Shown here one piece after another: positions 14,762 to 23,076 of a stretch of 64,000 bases of DNA. Numbering within the stretch: the stretch's first letter is position 1; each line of letters starts with the position of its first letter. The stretch is from an uncultured Christensenella sp. (lineage in GTDB: Bacteria > Bacillota > Clostridia > Christensenellales > Pumilibacteraceae). The stretch spans positions 62,001 through 126,000 of the forward strand of contig CATLHE010000002.1 of assembly GCA_949948895.1 (NCBI GenBank), written 5' to 3'. Both the position numbers and the translations under genes were made by a program. Under the pieces are notes generated by a model that saw only the letters and a list, made by a program, of their open reading frames with translations, had not been told where the DNA came from and did no database searches.

Positions 14762-16309
14762 ATGGATTTCGGCAAGATCGAAAACATAATATTAGTGGCG
14801 GTAGCAGCGGCGCTCGGCGTGTTTTTCCTGATTGCGTTTTTTGCCGTGGTCTCCAAGGGTAAGCGCAAGTGCGGCGGAGCGGATATCGCGCTTCGCGTGT
14901 TCGCGTCGATAGTTATGCTCGTTTGCGCGGTTCTGTTTGTCGGCGCGATATTTACGGAGCTCACGGGCGATACACGTATCGACGCGGCTGTCGATCCCGC
15001 GGTGCTTTACATAGGCGGGAAGGCGACGGAACTGCCTTTATCCGAGCTGTTTGTAATGCTTACGCAAAAGACGGTGCACGAGATAATCATCATCGAGTTT
15101 TTTGCCGCGTTTATCGCGCTCTCCGCCGATTGCATGCTTGCCAATAAGAAAGCGGGCAAGAAGAAAAAAGTAAAAGGTAAAACTACCGCCGAGGAAGATA
15201 AGCGCGCAGTCGAGCTTGAAAAAATAAGACGGCTCGGTAACTCCGCAGTTCAAAAGAGCAGTGTTGCCGCAGCCGACAGCACCGCCGAAAAAACAGAGAC
15301 AGCGGCGCAAGAGCAAAGCGTAGAAGACAAAAACGACGATTTCGATTGGCGAGTCGATACCGCGCCAGATACGACGGAGCATGATAAAGAATTTGTCGGG
15401 CTCAGCGATACGCAGGACGACGGGTTCGACAGCTTTGACGACGACGGGTCGGATGAAAGATCGGACGAAGATACCGACGAAAGTACTTATACAGAAGATA
15501 CGAATGTTGTAGAAGATAACGATACGGTCGAAGAAAGCAGTGATACGGTCGAGACCGATAGCATCGAAGATGATTTTTCTGAGTTTGAAGAAACGGTCGA
15601 GACGGACGACGAATTTATTGAAGAGACAGAGACGCGTGTCGAACGCGAAGAGACGACGGATATCAAAGACGATTTCGAGGAAACGTATGCCGAAACGGAG
15701 GATGCGTATGCTTCGGAAGATACTGGATCCTTTGACGATAAAATCGAAGACGACGGCGAAACGCCTTGGTACGCGGTAGGCGGCGAGGACGACTCGAACG
15801 CGAGCACCGACTACGGGTATAACGACGCCGATATAGATACGCGGATAAATAGCGTGACGGGCGAAGAGCGGCCGGAAGAATATATAGGCGCGTCCGACGG
15901 CTTTGACGACGTCCAGCCCGACAGAGGGATATACATACCCAAGGTGCGCACGGTGGAGCGTAAGACGAAAGCTGCGAAAAAGCCCGCGACGGGTCCGACG
16001 CGTAAGCGTACCGCGACTGCGAAAACGGAGAGCGGAGCGCCCGCCAAAAAGCGCGCGTCGTCCGCTGCCAAAAAGAGCACGGCGCAAAAGAACGGAGGAA
16101 AGACGGCTAAGAAACCGACGGCGGCGAAGCCGAGTGAAAAGCGGAGCGCGTCCACCAAGCCCGACGGCAAGAAACTGCCCGTAACGCGCAGGTACGTCAT
16201 ACTCGACAGGACCAATGCCGTTAATATTTTCAGTAATTATTTAAAGGACCGCGACGGCGCGGATCAAGACAAGCTCAAGTCTTCCATAAATACGATAATA
16301 ATCAAATAG
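14762..16309 (+). CDS. Membrane protein with acidic region and Lys/Ala-rich tail
   Basis: A 515-residue protein that I do not recognise. Three hydrophobic segments lie in the first 130 residues (NIILVAVAAALGVFFLIAFF, VFASIVMLVCAVLFVGAIF, EIIIIEFFAAFIALSADCML). A disordered acidic stretch of some 200 residues rich in Asp, Glu, Ser and Thr follows (about 180-380). Then comes a basic Lys/Ala/Pro/Thr-rich segment resembling histone-H1-like tails (KKPATGPTRKRTATAKTESG; KKSTAQKNGGKTAKKPTAAK). A short folded-looking end reads RYVILDRTNAVNIFSNYLKD. The opposed acidic and basic blocks could interact or bind a polyanion. The start is fixed by the promoter 6 nt upstream. Confidence 0.75.
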   Translation: MDFGKIENIILVAVAAALGVFFLIAFFAVVSKGKRKCGGADIALRVFASIVMLVCAVLFVGAIFTELTGDTRIDAAVDPAVLYIGGKATELPLSELFVMLTQKTVHEIIIIEFFAAFIALSADCMLANKKAGKKKKVKGKTTAEEDKRAVELEKIRRLGNSAVQKSSVAAADSTAEKTETAAQEQSVEDKNDDFDWRVDTAPDTTEHDKEFVGLSDTQDDGFDSFDDDGSDERSDEDTDESTYTEDTNVVEDNDTVEESSDTVETDSIEDDFSEFEETVETDDEFIEETETRVEREETTDIKDDFEETYAETEDAYASEDTGSFDDKIEDDGETPWYAVGGEDDSNASTDYGYNDADIDTRINSVTGEERPEEYIGASDGFDDVQPDRGIYIPKVRTVERKTKAAKKPATGPTRKRTATAKTESGAPAKKRASSAAKKSTAQKNGGKTAKKPTAAKPSEKRSASTKPDGKKLPVTRRYVILDRTNAVNIFSNYLKDRDGADQDKLKSSINTIIIK

Positions 16310-16318
16310 GGGAAAGTT

Positions 16319-17266
16319 ATGTACTGCATTGGTATCGATATAGGCGGAATGTCTATCAAGGTCGGTATTGTCGACCGCGACGGACATATCATCAAGAAAG
16401 ACCGCGTAGTGACCGACGTCGAGGGCGGTCCCAATAAGATCATTGACGATATCGGCAAGCTTGTTCGGTCGTTGATAGATCCCAAAGACCGCGATTTTGT
16501 CGGTATCGGTATCGGGTGCCCGGGCGCTATCAATTCCGCGACGGGTACGGTCGATCGTGCGTACAATCTCAAGTGGGAGAACGTGCCGCTTGCCGAGCTT
16601 TTGGCGCGGTACATAAACAAGCCCATAAAAGTGAGCAACGACGCCAATGTTGCCGCGCTCGGCGAGACGATGTTCGGCGTGGGCAGAATGTACAGCGATA
16701 CGATATTCCTCACGCTCGGCACAGGCGTCGGCGGCGGGATAATAATAGACAACAAGCTTTACGAGGGCAATGAGAGCAAGGGCGCGGAGCTCGGGCACAT
16801 GGTGCTCGTTGTGGACGGCGAGCCGTGCTCGTGCGGACGGCGCGGGTGTATGGAAGCGTACTGCTCTGCGAGCGCGCTCATACGCGAGACCAAAAAGATG
16901 ATGGAGCGCGACAGGAACTCGCTCATGTGGAAGTATTCGCCTACGCTCGACGAGGTAAACGGCAAGACGGCGTTCGAGTGCAGTAAACAGGGCGACGGCG
17001 CGGCGTGCGAAGTGGTCAATTATTACGTTAAGTATTTGGGCGAGGGTATGCTCAATTTTGCCAATATTTTTCGTCCGCAAGCCATTATACTCGGCGGCGG
17101 CGTTTGCGCGCAGGGCGATTATCTTATTTACAAGCTTAAGGATTATTGCAAGGACAGAAACTACGGGTTCTACGGCACGCCGAGGTTCGATATACTCACC
17201 GCACAGCTCGGCAACGACGCGGGCATTATCGGCGCGGCGGGCTTGATATTCTCCGATCTTAAATAG
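16319..17266 (+). CDS. glcK: ROK-family glucokinase
   Basis: A 315-residue ROK kinase that probably phosphorylates glucose to glucose-6-phosphate. Seen: the N-terminal phosphate loop IGIDIGGMSIKVGIVD, the TLGTGVGGGIIIDNKLYEG segment, GAELGHMVLV with the conserved Glu/His, and the ROK zinc-binding signature CSCGRRGCMEAYCS. The C-terminal ADP-binding IILGGGVC is present. An AGGGG SD stands 7 nt from the ATG, and it starts 9 nt after the previous gene ends, so the two may be cotranscribed from the leaderless promoter at 14727. The sugar specificity cannot be read from sequence with certainty; glucose is the default for this subgroup. Confidence 0.9.
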   Translation: MYCIGIDIGGMSIKVGIVDRDGHIIKKDRVVTDVEGGPNKIIDDIGKLVRSLIDPKDRDFVGIGIGCPGAINSATGTVDRAYNLKWENVPLAELLARYINKPIKVSNDANVAALGETMFGVGRMYSDTIFLTLGTGVGGGIIIDNKLYEGNESKGAELGHMVLVVDGEPCSCGRRGCMEAYCSASALIRETKKMMERDRNSLMWKYSPTLDEVNGKTAFECSKQGDGAACEVVNYYVKYLGEGMLNFANIFRPQAIILGGGVCAQGDYLIYKLKDYCKDRNYGFYGTPRFDILTAQLGNDAGIIGAAGLIFSDLK

Positions 17267-17281
17267 TAATACGTAATTTGG

Positions 17282-17316
17282 CGCGCCGCGTAAGACACTT
17301 GCTCGGCGCGTTTTTG
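17282..17316 (+). terminator. Terminator after glcK
   Basis: CGCGCCG (17282-17288) pairs with CGGCGCG (17304-17310), followed by TTTTTGTTTT. Confidence 0.85.
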
Positions 17317-17411
17317 TTTTGGATTTTTGCTGTTTTGCGAAAGGTTCGCGTATACGACGCGATAGTTTATAATTCGCGTTTTTTTGCCGTATTTAGCGGT
17401 TTTCGGCGGTG

Positions 17412-17450
17412 TATAATAAGCAAAATATATCCTAAGCAAGGAGCTTATTA
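17412..17450 (+). promoter_or_regulatory. -10 region and SD-flanking inverted repeat of the rubrerythrin gene
   Basis: TATAAT lies at 17412-17417; no good -35 is seen. An 8-bp inverted repeat, TAATAAGC (17414-17421) and GCTTATTA (17443-17450), overlaps both the -10 and the start-codon region and brackets the AAGGAG SD. It could be a repressor operator, or an RNA hairpin if transcription starts upstream. Confidence 0.5.
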
Positions 17451-17989
17451 TGAAAGAGCTGAAAGGCACCAAGACCGAAGAGAATCTTATGACGGCGTTC
17501 TCGGGCGAGAGCATGGCGAGAAACAAGTATGATTTTTATGCGTCGCGCGCGCGTAAGGACGGGTACGAGCAGATAGCCGATATTTTCGCGGAGACGGCGG
17601 CTAACGAGCGCGAGCATGCCAAGATATGGTTCAAGCTGTTGCACGGCGGGATCGATAATACGGCTAACAATCTCAAGGACGCCGCAGACGGCGAGCATTA
17701 CGAATGGACGGACATGTACAAGACGTTTGCCGAGGAAGCCGACGCGGAGGGGTTTACTCAGATCGCCGAGCTGTTCCGCAAGGTCGCCGCGGTCGAAAAG
17801 ACGCACGAGGAGCGGTATGTTCGGCTCGCGGTTAATATCGAAAAAGGCGAGGTGTTCAAGAAGGGCGTTCAGGTCGTTTGGGTATGCCTTAACTGCGGGC
17901 ATATGGTCGTGGGTAACGAGCCGCCGCAGGTCTGTCCCGTGTGCGCGCACCCGCGCTCGTTCTTTGCCATGAAAGCCGAAAACTACTAA
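17450..17989 (+). CDS. Rubrerythrin
   Basis: A 179-residue rubrerythrin, a cytosolic peroxide reductase of anaerobes. The N-terminal ferritin-like domain has the diiron ligands in [20 protein letters not shown] and [11 protein letters not shown], and a second pair in [20 protein letters not shown] and EKTHEERY. The C-terminal rubredoxin domain has CLNCGH and CPVCAHP, four Cys for one iron. Length and domain order are canonical. The AAGGAG SD is 8 nt from the ATG. It is a single gene, followed by repeats without a clear terminator. Confidence 0.96.
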   Translation: MKELKGTKTEENLMTAFSGESMARNKYDFYASRARKDGYEQIADIFAETAANEREHAKIWFKLLHGGIDNTANNLKDAADGEHYEWTDMYKTFAEEADAEGFTQIAELFRKVAAVEKTHEERYVRLAVNIEKGEVFKKGVQVVWVCLNCGHMVVGNEPPQVCPVCAHPRSFFAMKAENY

Positions 17990-17999
17990 CAAGCCAAAG

Positions 18000-18284
18000 G
18001 CTTGGCGTCTGTCGTGTGCCAACCAAATGTTGGACGATTGTCGTGTGTTTGCGTGGGAGATTGATTTTCACGTTTCACCCGAAAAAGAACGGACATGATT
18101 TTAACTTGTCATTCTGAGCCGCAGGCGAGGAATCTTTGGCGTAGCCGCAAAGCGTAAACGTTAAACCAATAGTTACCCATCCGTAGGGAGCGCAGACCAC
18201 TGCGCTCCGCAAACCAAATGTTTGACGGATGTCGTGTGTTTGCGTGGGATATTGATTTTGCGATACACCCGAATAATTACGTTA
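18000..18284. repeat. Dispersed intergenic repeats (families A and B)
   Basis: Two copies of a modular repeat (family A) occur at about 18000-18098 and 18181-18284: a GC hairpin or CCAAATGTTGG-type hairpin, then GTCGTGTGTTTGCGTGGG, then a short AT stretch and CACCCGAA. Between them lies a family-B element at about 18109-18145 (TTGTCATTCTGAGC, then GGAATCTTTGGCG). Matching copies of both occur at 61.2-61.75 kb. No ORF is credible here. Confidence 0.8.
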
Positions 18285-18371
18285 CAAAACACCTCGGTAC
18301 GCCGCTTTTGCGTGCTTAAAAAAACTGTATTTGATTGGCTCTGCTTTTTTTATCGGAAATTGTAAAAACTC

Positions 18372-18400
18372 TTTACTTTTATGATTGTGTTTGTTATAAT
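18372..18400 (+). promoter_or_regulatory. Promoter of the structured RNA
   Basis: TTTACT (18372-18377), a 17-bp spacer and TATAAT (18395-18400) put +1 at about 18407, the first base of the RNA's closing stem. Confidence 0.7.
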
Positions 18401-18406
18401 GAGCAT

Positions 18407-18595
18407 GCCAAACAAATCATTACAAGTAGTAGGGGGTCTCTTTTTTATTTTAATTTTTTCACCGATTGATTTTGTATTTGTCAAAAATGTAACTCTTTTC
18501 AATTGGTGAATGGGTAACCTTTACTATTTGTGATTTGTTTGGCGACAATCGGAGTTTGCGTTTTTGGTGCGTCGGCTTCGGTTGGCGCACTTTTT
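18407..18595 (+). ncRNA. Structured RNA candidate, 6S-like hairpin followed by a terminator
   Basis: The predicted +1 begins a 13-bp perfect stem, GCCAAACAAATCA (18407-18419) with TGATTTGTTTGGC (18531-18543). After a 3-nt bulge it continues with 9 bp, CAAGTAGTA with TACTATTTG (one G-U). A large internal bubble follows (18432-18457 against 18511-18521), then a 12-bp apical stem, TTCACCGATTGA with TCAATTGGTGAA (one G-U), and a small terminal hairpin. A terminator (GTGCG with CGCAC, then TTTTT) ends at 18595. One long hairpin with a central bubble recalls 6S RNA, but 137 nt is short. Alternatively it is a switching leader of the gene at 18625, because CCGATTG (18462-18468) could pair with CAATCGG (18546-18552). 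Confidence 0.6.
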
Positions 18596-18624
18596 ATTTG
18601 CAAAAAAACTAAAGGAGATTAATT

Positions 18625-19437
18625 ATGGATGAAATAATAAGACCGAACCCCGTCAGCGGGTATTTGGAATTGACGGTCGCCGATATAGGCAAGAAAGTTG
18701 CTTTCGGAACTCAAATATATGAGGACCCTGACATTGGGAAAGAAAGATTATGGGATACAGGATGTAAGCACGAAAAAAAAGACATGATTTGGCTAGTGCT
18801 TGACGTATTTGACGATGCGTTACGCGGTACGACAGCGTTACTGCTAAGCCAAACAAGTCCATACGAAAAAGATAACGGTGCTATGTCATATAATCGTAAA
18901 GATTACTATGAAATATTGGAAAACTTTTGGAAAAATTTTTGTGAAAAAGTTTTTTCGAGTGCCGAGCGAGAAATAATCCATTCCGAAGATCTATACTACC
19001 AATGCGGCACACTAAGCAAAGGTGATGTAGCACGCTATAAAGATTTGATATTTTCACGAAATAATATATACAATGGTGCATATAAGTGTTTGCGTTTGCT
19101 GATGTTTAATGATGTTTCTAGAATATACGGAGAAACAGTGTACGGTAGCGGATATGTCGAAAAAGAAGTAGATACAGGGTATTATCGTGGTGGTAATTGT
19201 ACTTGTTTTGGCATACAACATGCAATAAAAATTGCGTGCACAAAAGAGGGAAGAGAAAAACTAAAAGCATATCGTGAGAGAGTAATGCAGGATGCCATAG
19301 AGCATCGAAAGCGTGAAGAAGAGCGTAAGAATAAGCAAGCTCATTTGAGAAAGAAAGGGGTTTGTCAATACTGCGGCGGCAAATTCGGTTTGCTCAAAAA
19401 GGTTTGCAAAGACTGCGGTAGACGCAAGGATTATTGA
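18625..19437 (+). CDS. Unknown protein with a C-terminal zinc ribbon
   Basis: A 270-residue protein that I cannot assign. The N-terminal part has a pattern weakly like DUF6273 proteins (KVAFGTQ, then MIWLVLDVFDD, TTALLLSQ, then FWKNFCEKVFSSAEREII). The tail is a Lys/Glu/Arg helix (YRERVMQDAIEHRKREEERK) and a zinc ribbon (CQYCGGKFGLLKKVCKDCGR). The SD AAAGGAG lies 9 nt from the ATG and 29 nt after the terminator of the upstream RNA. Codon use is clearly more AT-rich than in neighbours and repeats flank the region, so recent acquisition is possible. Readthrough of the upstream terminator may control it. Confidence 0.7.
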   Translation: MDEIIRPNPVSGYLELTVADIGKKVAFGTQIYEDPDIGKERLWDTGCKHEKKDMIWLVLDVFDDALRGTTALLLSQTSPYEKDNGAMSYNRKDYYEILENFWKNFCEKVFSSAEREIIHSEDLYYQCGTLSKGDVARYKDLIFSRNNIYNGAYKCLRLLMFNDVSRIYGETVYGSGYVEKEVDTGYYRGGNCTCFGIQHAIKIACTKEGREKLKAYRERVMQDAIEHRKREEERKNKQAHLRKKGVCQYCGGKFGLLKKVCKDCGRRKDY

Positions 19438-19496
19438 CGGCGTGTCGTGGTCGTCACGCCATACGATTTGGTTGCGATTGGTTTAACGCATACGTT

Positions 19497-19543
19497 CTGC
19501 GGCGGATCGCCTAGATCCTTCGGCTTCGCCTCAGGATGACAGG
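19497..19543. repeat. Family-B dispersed repeat
   Basis: GCGGCGGATCGCC, then GATCCTTCGGC, ending CTCAGGATGACA, is the same element in the opposite orientation to the copy at about 18109 and like those at 61.3-61.57 kb. Further sequence up to 19640 shows nothing recognisable. Confidence 0.75.
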
Positions 19544-19644
19544 TTTAATTTCGCGGGATATTCTGCATAGAATTAGCATTTTTTTTATTATCGACATAAA
19601 TTCGAATGGTGTTATGGTGTCGTAAATTCTTTTATTGCAAATGC

Positions 19645-19673
19645 TTGAAAATATCGCGGGAATGGTGTATAAT
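19645..19673 (+). promoter_or_regulatory. Promoter of the flavodoxin-like gene
   Basis: TTGAAA (19645-19650), 17 bp and TATAAT (19668-19673). GGTGT and ACACC arms flank the -10, a possible operator. Confidence 0.7.
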
Positions 19674-19703
19674 GTCTACTATAACACCGTTAAAGGGGCA
19701 GAC

Positions 19704-20546
19704 ATGAAAGGTAAACTTCTCGTCGTATTTTATTCGAAGCACGGATATGTAAAACGCTACGTGGATATTTTGGGCAACGCGCTCGGTTGTGACGCCGTGC
19801 CCGCCGCCAAGCTCAAAGGCGAGATGCTTGCCGATTACGACAAGATACTGTATATAGGCTCGCTCAAAAACGACGAAGTAAACGGGTTTAAAAAGTTCGG
19901 CGAGTATCTCGACGCCGTTTACAAAAAGACGATACTTTGCGGCGTGGGGCTCACGCCGTACCGCAACTATATGCCGCGCAGGATAAAGGAAGCGACGGTG
20001 CGCGTCGATTACGAAAAGTTTATACCGACGTTTTACGTTCAGGGCGGATTCAACGTCGACGAGCTCGGTCGGCTCGAAAAGTTTGCCGTGGCTTTCCGCG
20101 TGCGGCAGATCAAGGTCGCAAGCATAATCAACGATGATGATACGTTTTTCATGAACGCGGTCAGCACCCCCGTCGACGAGGTCAAAAAGGAAAACATTCA
20201 GCTTCTTATAGACTATCTCGAGGGCAAGGAAGTTGACGAGACCCTGTATTCGCCGCCCGAGATAACCGATCCCGAGGAAGAAAAACAGTTCTTCGAGGAA
20301 CTCGAGCGCGCCGCGAAAGCGCCCGAAAACAAAAAGCGCTCAATCAAGAAAAAGCTCCGTCAAAGCTTCGGATCGTCTGACCGCGACGGCAGCGAGAGCG
20401 AATCCGATAAAAGCGACGAGGACAAAAAAGAAAGCGCGACGGCAACCGAAACGCCCGACAAGCCCGCAGAAGAGAAAAATGAAAGCGACGAGTCCGCTCC
20501 CGATGCGGAAGAGCAAAGCGAGGCGGATACCGCTAAGTCCGAATAA
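19704..20546 (+). CDS. Flavodoxin-like protein with charged C-terminal tail
   Basis: A 280-residue protein. Residues 1-170 have a flavodoxin-type fold pattern: LLVVFYSKHGYVKRYVDILG matches the FMN phosphate-loop position, followed by DYDKILYIGSLKNDEVNGFK and a TILCGVGLTPYR strand. It resembles flavodoxin-domain proteins related to HemG-type protoporphyrinogen oxidase. The last 100 residues are Lys/Glu/Asp/Ser-rich (DKSDEDKKESATATETPDKP) and probably disordered. The ATG at 19704 follows AAAGGGG by 5-6 nt; earlier in-frame codons overlap the promoter. The redox partner is unknown. Confidence 0.75.
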   Translation: MKGKLLVVFYSKHGYVKRYVDILGNALGCDAVPAAKLKGEMLADYDKILYIGSLKNDEVNGFKKFGEYLDAVYKKTILCGVGLTPYRNYMPRRIKEATVRVDYEKFIPTFYVQGGFNVDELGRLEKFAVAFRVRQIKVASIINDDDTFFMNAVSTPVDEVKKENIQLLIDYLEGKEVDETLYSPPEITDPEEEKQFFEELERAAKAPENKKRSIKKKLRQSFGSSDRDGSESESDKSDEDKKESATATETPDKPAEEKNESDESAPDAEEQSEADTAKSE

Positions 20547-20570
20547 TAAAAACATCATTTATACGAAAGG

Positions 20571-20590
20571 ACGGCGCAAGCCGTTTTTTC
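20571..20590 (+). terminator. Terminator after the flavodoxin-like gene
   Basis: ACGGC pairs with GCCGT around a GCAA tetraloop, followed by TTTTTT. Confidence 0.8.
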
Positions 20591-20643
20591 GTGTGAAAAA
20601 TATAAAAATCTTCAAATTATTTTATAAAACGGCATTCATTCGA

Positions 20644-20705
20644 TTGACATATACGCCGTTTTTATTTATACTTATCAAGTTTAATAAAACTAAACTAAAA
20701 GTTTA
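20644..20705 (+). promoter_or_regulatory. Promoter and two operator palindromes of the XRE-cupin gene
   Basis: TTGACA (20644-20649), 17 bp and TATACT (20667-20672). Directly downstream are AGTTTAATAAAACT (20678-20691) and TAAACTAAAAGTTTA (20691-20705), two abutting palindromes with AGTTTA/TAAACT arms over the transcription start. This suits repression by the XRE-cupin protein (inference). Confidence 0.75.
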
Positions 20706-20727
20706 AATAAAGTCAACCGAGGGCGAC

Positions 20728-21282
20728 GTGCAAGAATCAAAAAACGCATACACCATAGGCGCGAAGATACGCGATCTGCGATTAAAGAACGGGCTGACGC
20801 AAGAGGAGCTTGCCGACCGCGCGGAGCTTTCCAAGGGTTTTATCAGTCAGTTGGAAAACGATCTGACGTCGCCGTCGATAGCTACGCTCATAGACATACT
20901 GACGCTGTTGGGGTCCAATCTTTCGGAGTTCTTTTCGGACGACGACAAGGAGCAGTTGATATTTACGCGCGAGGATTTTTTCGTCAAGGAGACGGAAAAC
21001 TCCACGGTCACTTGGATAGTTCCGACGGCGCAAAAGAACATGCTCGAACCCATAATAGTGGAGCTCGAAGAAAACGCCTGTCTCGATCCAGATATACCGC
21101 ACGAGGGCGAAGAGTTCGGGTACGTGCTCGAAGGCGCGGTTGAGGTGACGGTGGGCGACCGCAAGGGAATAGCCCGAGCGGGCGAGACTTTTTATTTCTC
21201 GTCCGACCGCAAGCATTTTATAAAAAACGCCGCAAACGGCAAAAGCAAGATATTATGGGTCTCGTGCCCGCCGACTTTTTAG
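20728..21282 (+). CDS. XRE-cupin transcriptional regulator of the polyamine operon
   Basis: A 184-residue regulator with an N-terminal HTH (YTIGAKIRDLRLKNGLTQEE, then LSKGFISQLENDLTSPSIAT) and a C-terminal cupin domain (HEGEEFGYVLEGAVEVTVGD, then GETFYFSSDRKHFIKN), the PuuR/PotR layout. Such proteins bind small molecules in the cupin barrel, and polyamines are likely given potABCD just downstream. The start is GTG at 20728 after GAGGG; the first residues are QESKNAYTIG. Two palindromes at its promoter suggest autoregulation. A hairpin-rich repeat of 300 bp separates it from potA, and no independent potA promoter is obvious. Confidence 0.9.
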   Translation: MQESKNAYTIGAKIRDLRLKNGLTQEELADRAELSKGFISQLENDLTSPSIATLIDILTLLGSNLSEFFSDDDKEQLIFTREDFFVKETENSTVTWIVPTAQKNMLEPIIVELEENACLDPDIPHEGEEFGYVLEGAVEVTVGDRKGIARAGETFYFSSDRKHFIKNAANGKSKILWVSCPPTF

Positions 21283-21318
21283 CCGCGTCGGTGTATCCAT
21301 CACGTGATTAACATACAA

Positions 21319-21523
21319 GCAGATTTGCTTGCTTGCAAAGGCAAATCTGCGCCGTACGGACACCGAAGGTATACAGGCTACGTGCGGCGCGACTGCTCGG
21401 TCATGTACGTCAGTGTACACTCCCTTCACAGCCTCGCCGCCTGTTGCCTGTCTGACGTGCGGCTACACCGCCGCTACGGATTTAATACCTAGGCAGGCAG
21501 CACTGCTTGCTGTAAGTGGTATT
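21319..21523. repeat. Palindromic dispersed repeat (family C), copy 1, with flanking hairpins
   Basis: It begins with a 10-bp hairpin, GCAGATTTGC with GCAAATCTGC (21319-21350). A longer imperfect palindrome follows around the core TCATGTACGTCAGTGTACAC (21401-21420). It closes with AATACC (21484-21489) against GGTATT (21518-21523). The core TCATGTA(C/G)GT, then (C/G)TACACTCC, recurs at 42917. It fills the gap between the regulator and potA and may act as a processing or partial termination element. Confidence 0.7.
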
Positions 21524-21582
21524 TACTAAACGCCACACCCCCCGTTGCTACGGTGACGGTATAAAGCCAAGGAGGTAAACAC

Positions 21583-23076
21583 ATGCCCGCTCCGAGAGAG
21601 AAATTCGATAATATTATCGAGATCAAAAACGTAAGCAAAGTATTCGACGGTATCACGGTCGTGGACAACGTCAATCTTGCCGTCAGGCGCGGCGAGTTTG
21701 TCACGCTGTTGGGACCGTCGGGCTGCGGCAAGACCACGCTTCTTCGCATGATAGCGGGCTTCGAGATGCCGACGAGCGGCTCGATATTTTTGGAGAAGCA
21801 GGACGTGACCACCATGCCGCCGCACTTGCGACCCATAAACACGGTATTTCAAAAGTACGCGCTTTTCCCGCATCTCAATGTTTTTAAGAACATTGCGTTC
21901 GGACTCAAACTCAAACGCATACCCACGGGCGAGTACGATAAAAAAGGCAAGCCGATTTATCGCAAGTTCACAAAGGACGAGATAGCCGAAAAGGTGGAGC
22001 GCGTTCTCAAACTCGTCAATCTCGAGGCGTACGGGCACCGCGATATTACGGGGCTGTCGGGCGGACAGCAACAGCGCATAGCGATAGCGCGCGCTATCGT
22101 GTGCGAGCCCAAAGTGTTGCTATTGGACGAACCGCTCGGCGCGCTCGATCTCAAAATGCGCAAAGAGATGCAGTTGGAGCTTGCCGCCATGCACAAGAAT
22201 ATAGGCATTACGTTTATATTCGTTACGCACGATCAAGAGGAAGCGCTCACCATGTCCGATAAGATAGTCGTAATGACCGACGGTGCGGTGCAGCAGTACG
22301 GCACGCCCAAAAATATCTACGACGAGCCCGCAAACGCGTTTGTGGCGGACTTTATCGGTGAGAGCAATATTTTATCGGGCGTTATGAAACGCGATTATCT
22401 GGTCGAGTTTTGCGGCGCGGAGTTCAAGTGTCTCGATCACGGTTTCGGCAAAGACGAGCGCGTAGACCTCGTCGTAAGACCGGAAGATATCAAGCTCGAC
22501 GGCAAGAAAGGCACGCTTAAAGGCGAGGTCGTCTCGTCGGTGTTTAAGGGCACGTACTACGAGATGGAGATACTCGCGGCGGGCTATGAGTTTACAGTTC
22601 AGAACACCGTCGAGTTCGGCGTCGGGAGCAGCGTGTATCTTTCAGTCGAGCCCGACGGCATACATATCATGAAAAAGCTCAAAGTCGTCAACGAGTTCGA
22701 CGGCGTAGTGACTTCCGAAAACACGGTCGGTTTTTGCGGCGGCGAGTTTGAGTTTATCAACGACAAGGGCTTTGAAAAAGGCGACGCGGTGCGCGTCAAA
22801 ATACCGTTTGACAAGGTGGAACTCACCGACGACGAAGAGGACGGCATTATCGGCGCGAACGTGACGCAGACTTTCTATAAAGGCACATATTATCAGGTCC
22901 AAGTATATACCGATAACGACGTAGACTTTTTCATAGACACCGTGGACGAGTGGGATATAAACGACCGAGTAGGTATCAAGATAAGACCGGAGGACATAGA
23001 GATCACGGCGGCTGTCGAAAGTTCGGACGAGCATGACGGTTTGCAAGCGACCGAAGCGGAGGGCGGAAATGACTGA
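21583..23076 (+). CDS. potA: Spermidine/putrescine ABC transporter ATPase with two TOBE modules
   Basis: A 497-residue PotA. Walker A GPSGCGKTT lies near residue 43, the ABC signature LSGGQQQRIAIARAI near 157, Walker B VLLLDEPLGALD, and the H-loop FVTHDQEEA. The first C-terminal TOBE region (VDLVVRPEDIKLDG, VVSSVFKGTYYEMEIL) is followed by a second similar block (VTQTFYKGTYYQVQVYTDND and RVGIKIRPEDIEIT). The protein is therefore over 100 residues longer than usual PotA (about 370). A strong SD (AAGGAGG) supports the ATG at 21583. Its end overlaps potB by 8 nt. It energises polyamine import with PotBCD. Confidence 0.95.
   Translation: MPAPREKFDNIIEIKNVSKVFDGITVVDNVNLAVRRGEFVTLLGPSGCGKTTLLRMIAGFEMPTSGSIFLEKQDVTTMPPHLRPINTVFQKYALFPHLNVFKNIAFGLKLKRIPTGEYDKKGKPIYRKFTKDEIAEKVERVLKLVNLEAYGHRDITGLSGGQQQRIAIARAIVCEPKVLLLDEPLGALDLKMRKEMQLELAAMHKNIGITFIFVTHDQEEALTMSDKIVVMTDGAVQQYGTPKNIYDEPANAFVADFIGESNILSGVMKRDYLVEFCGAEFKCLDHGFGKDERVDLVVRPEDIKLDGKKGTLKGEVVSSVFKGTYYEMEILAAGYEFTVQNTVEFGVGSSVYLSVEPDGIHIMKKLKVVNEFDGVVTSENTVGFCGGEFEFINDKGFEKGDAVRVKIPFDKVELTDDEEDGIIGANVTQTFYKGTYYQVQVYTDNDVDFFIDTVDEWDINDRVGIKIRPEDIEITAAVESSDEHDGLQATEAEGGND

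Noticed and set aside
18000-19640. Integrated mobile element around the AT-rich gene at 18625
   Set aside because: No integrase, transposase, terminal repeats or target duplication were found; only repeats and composition hint at transfer.
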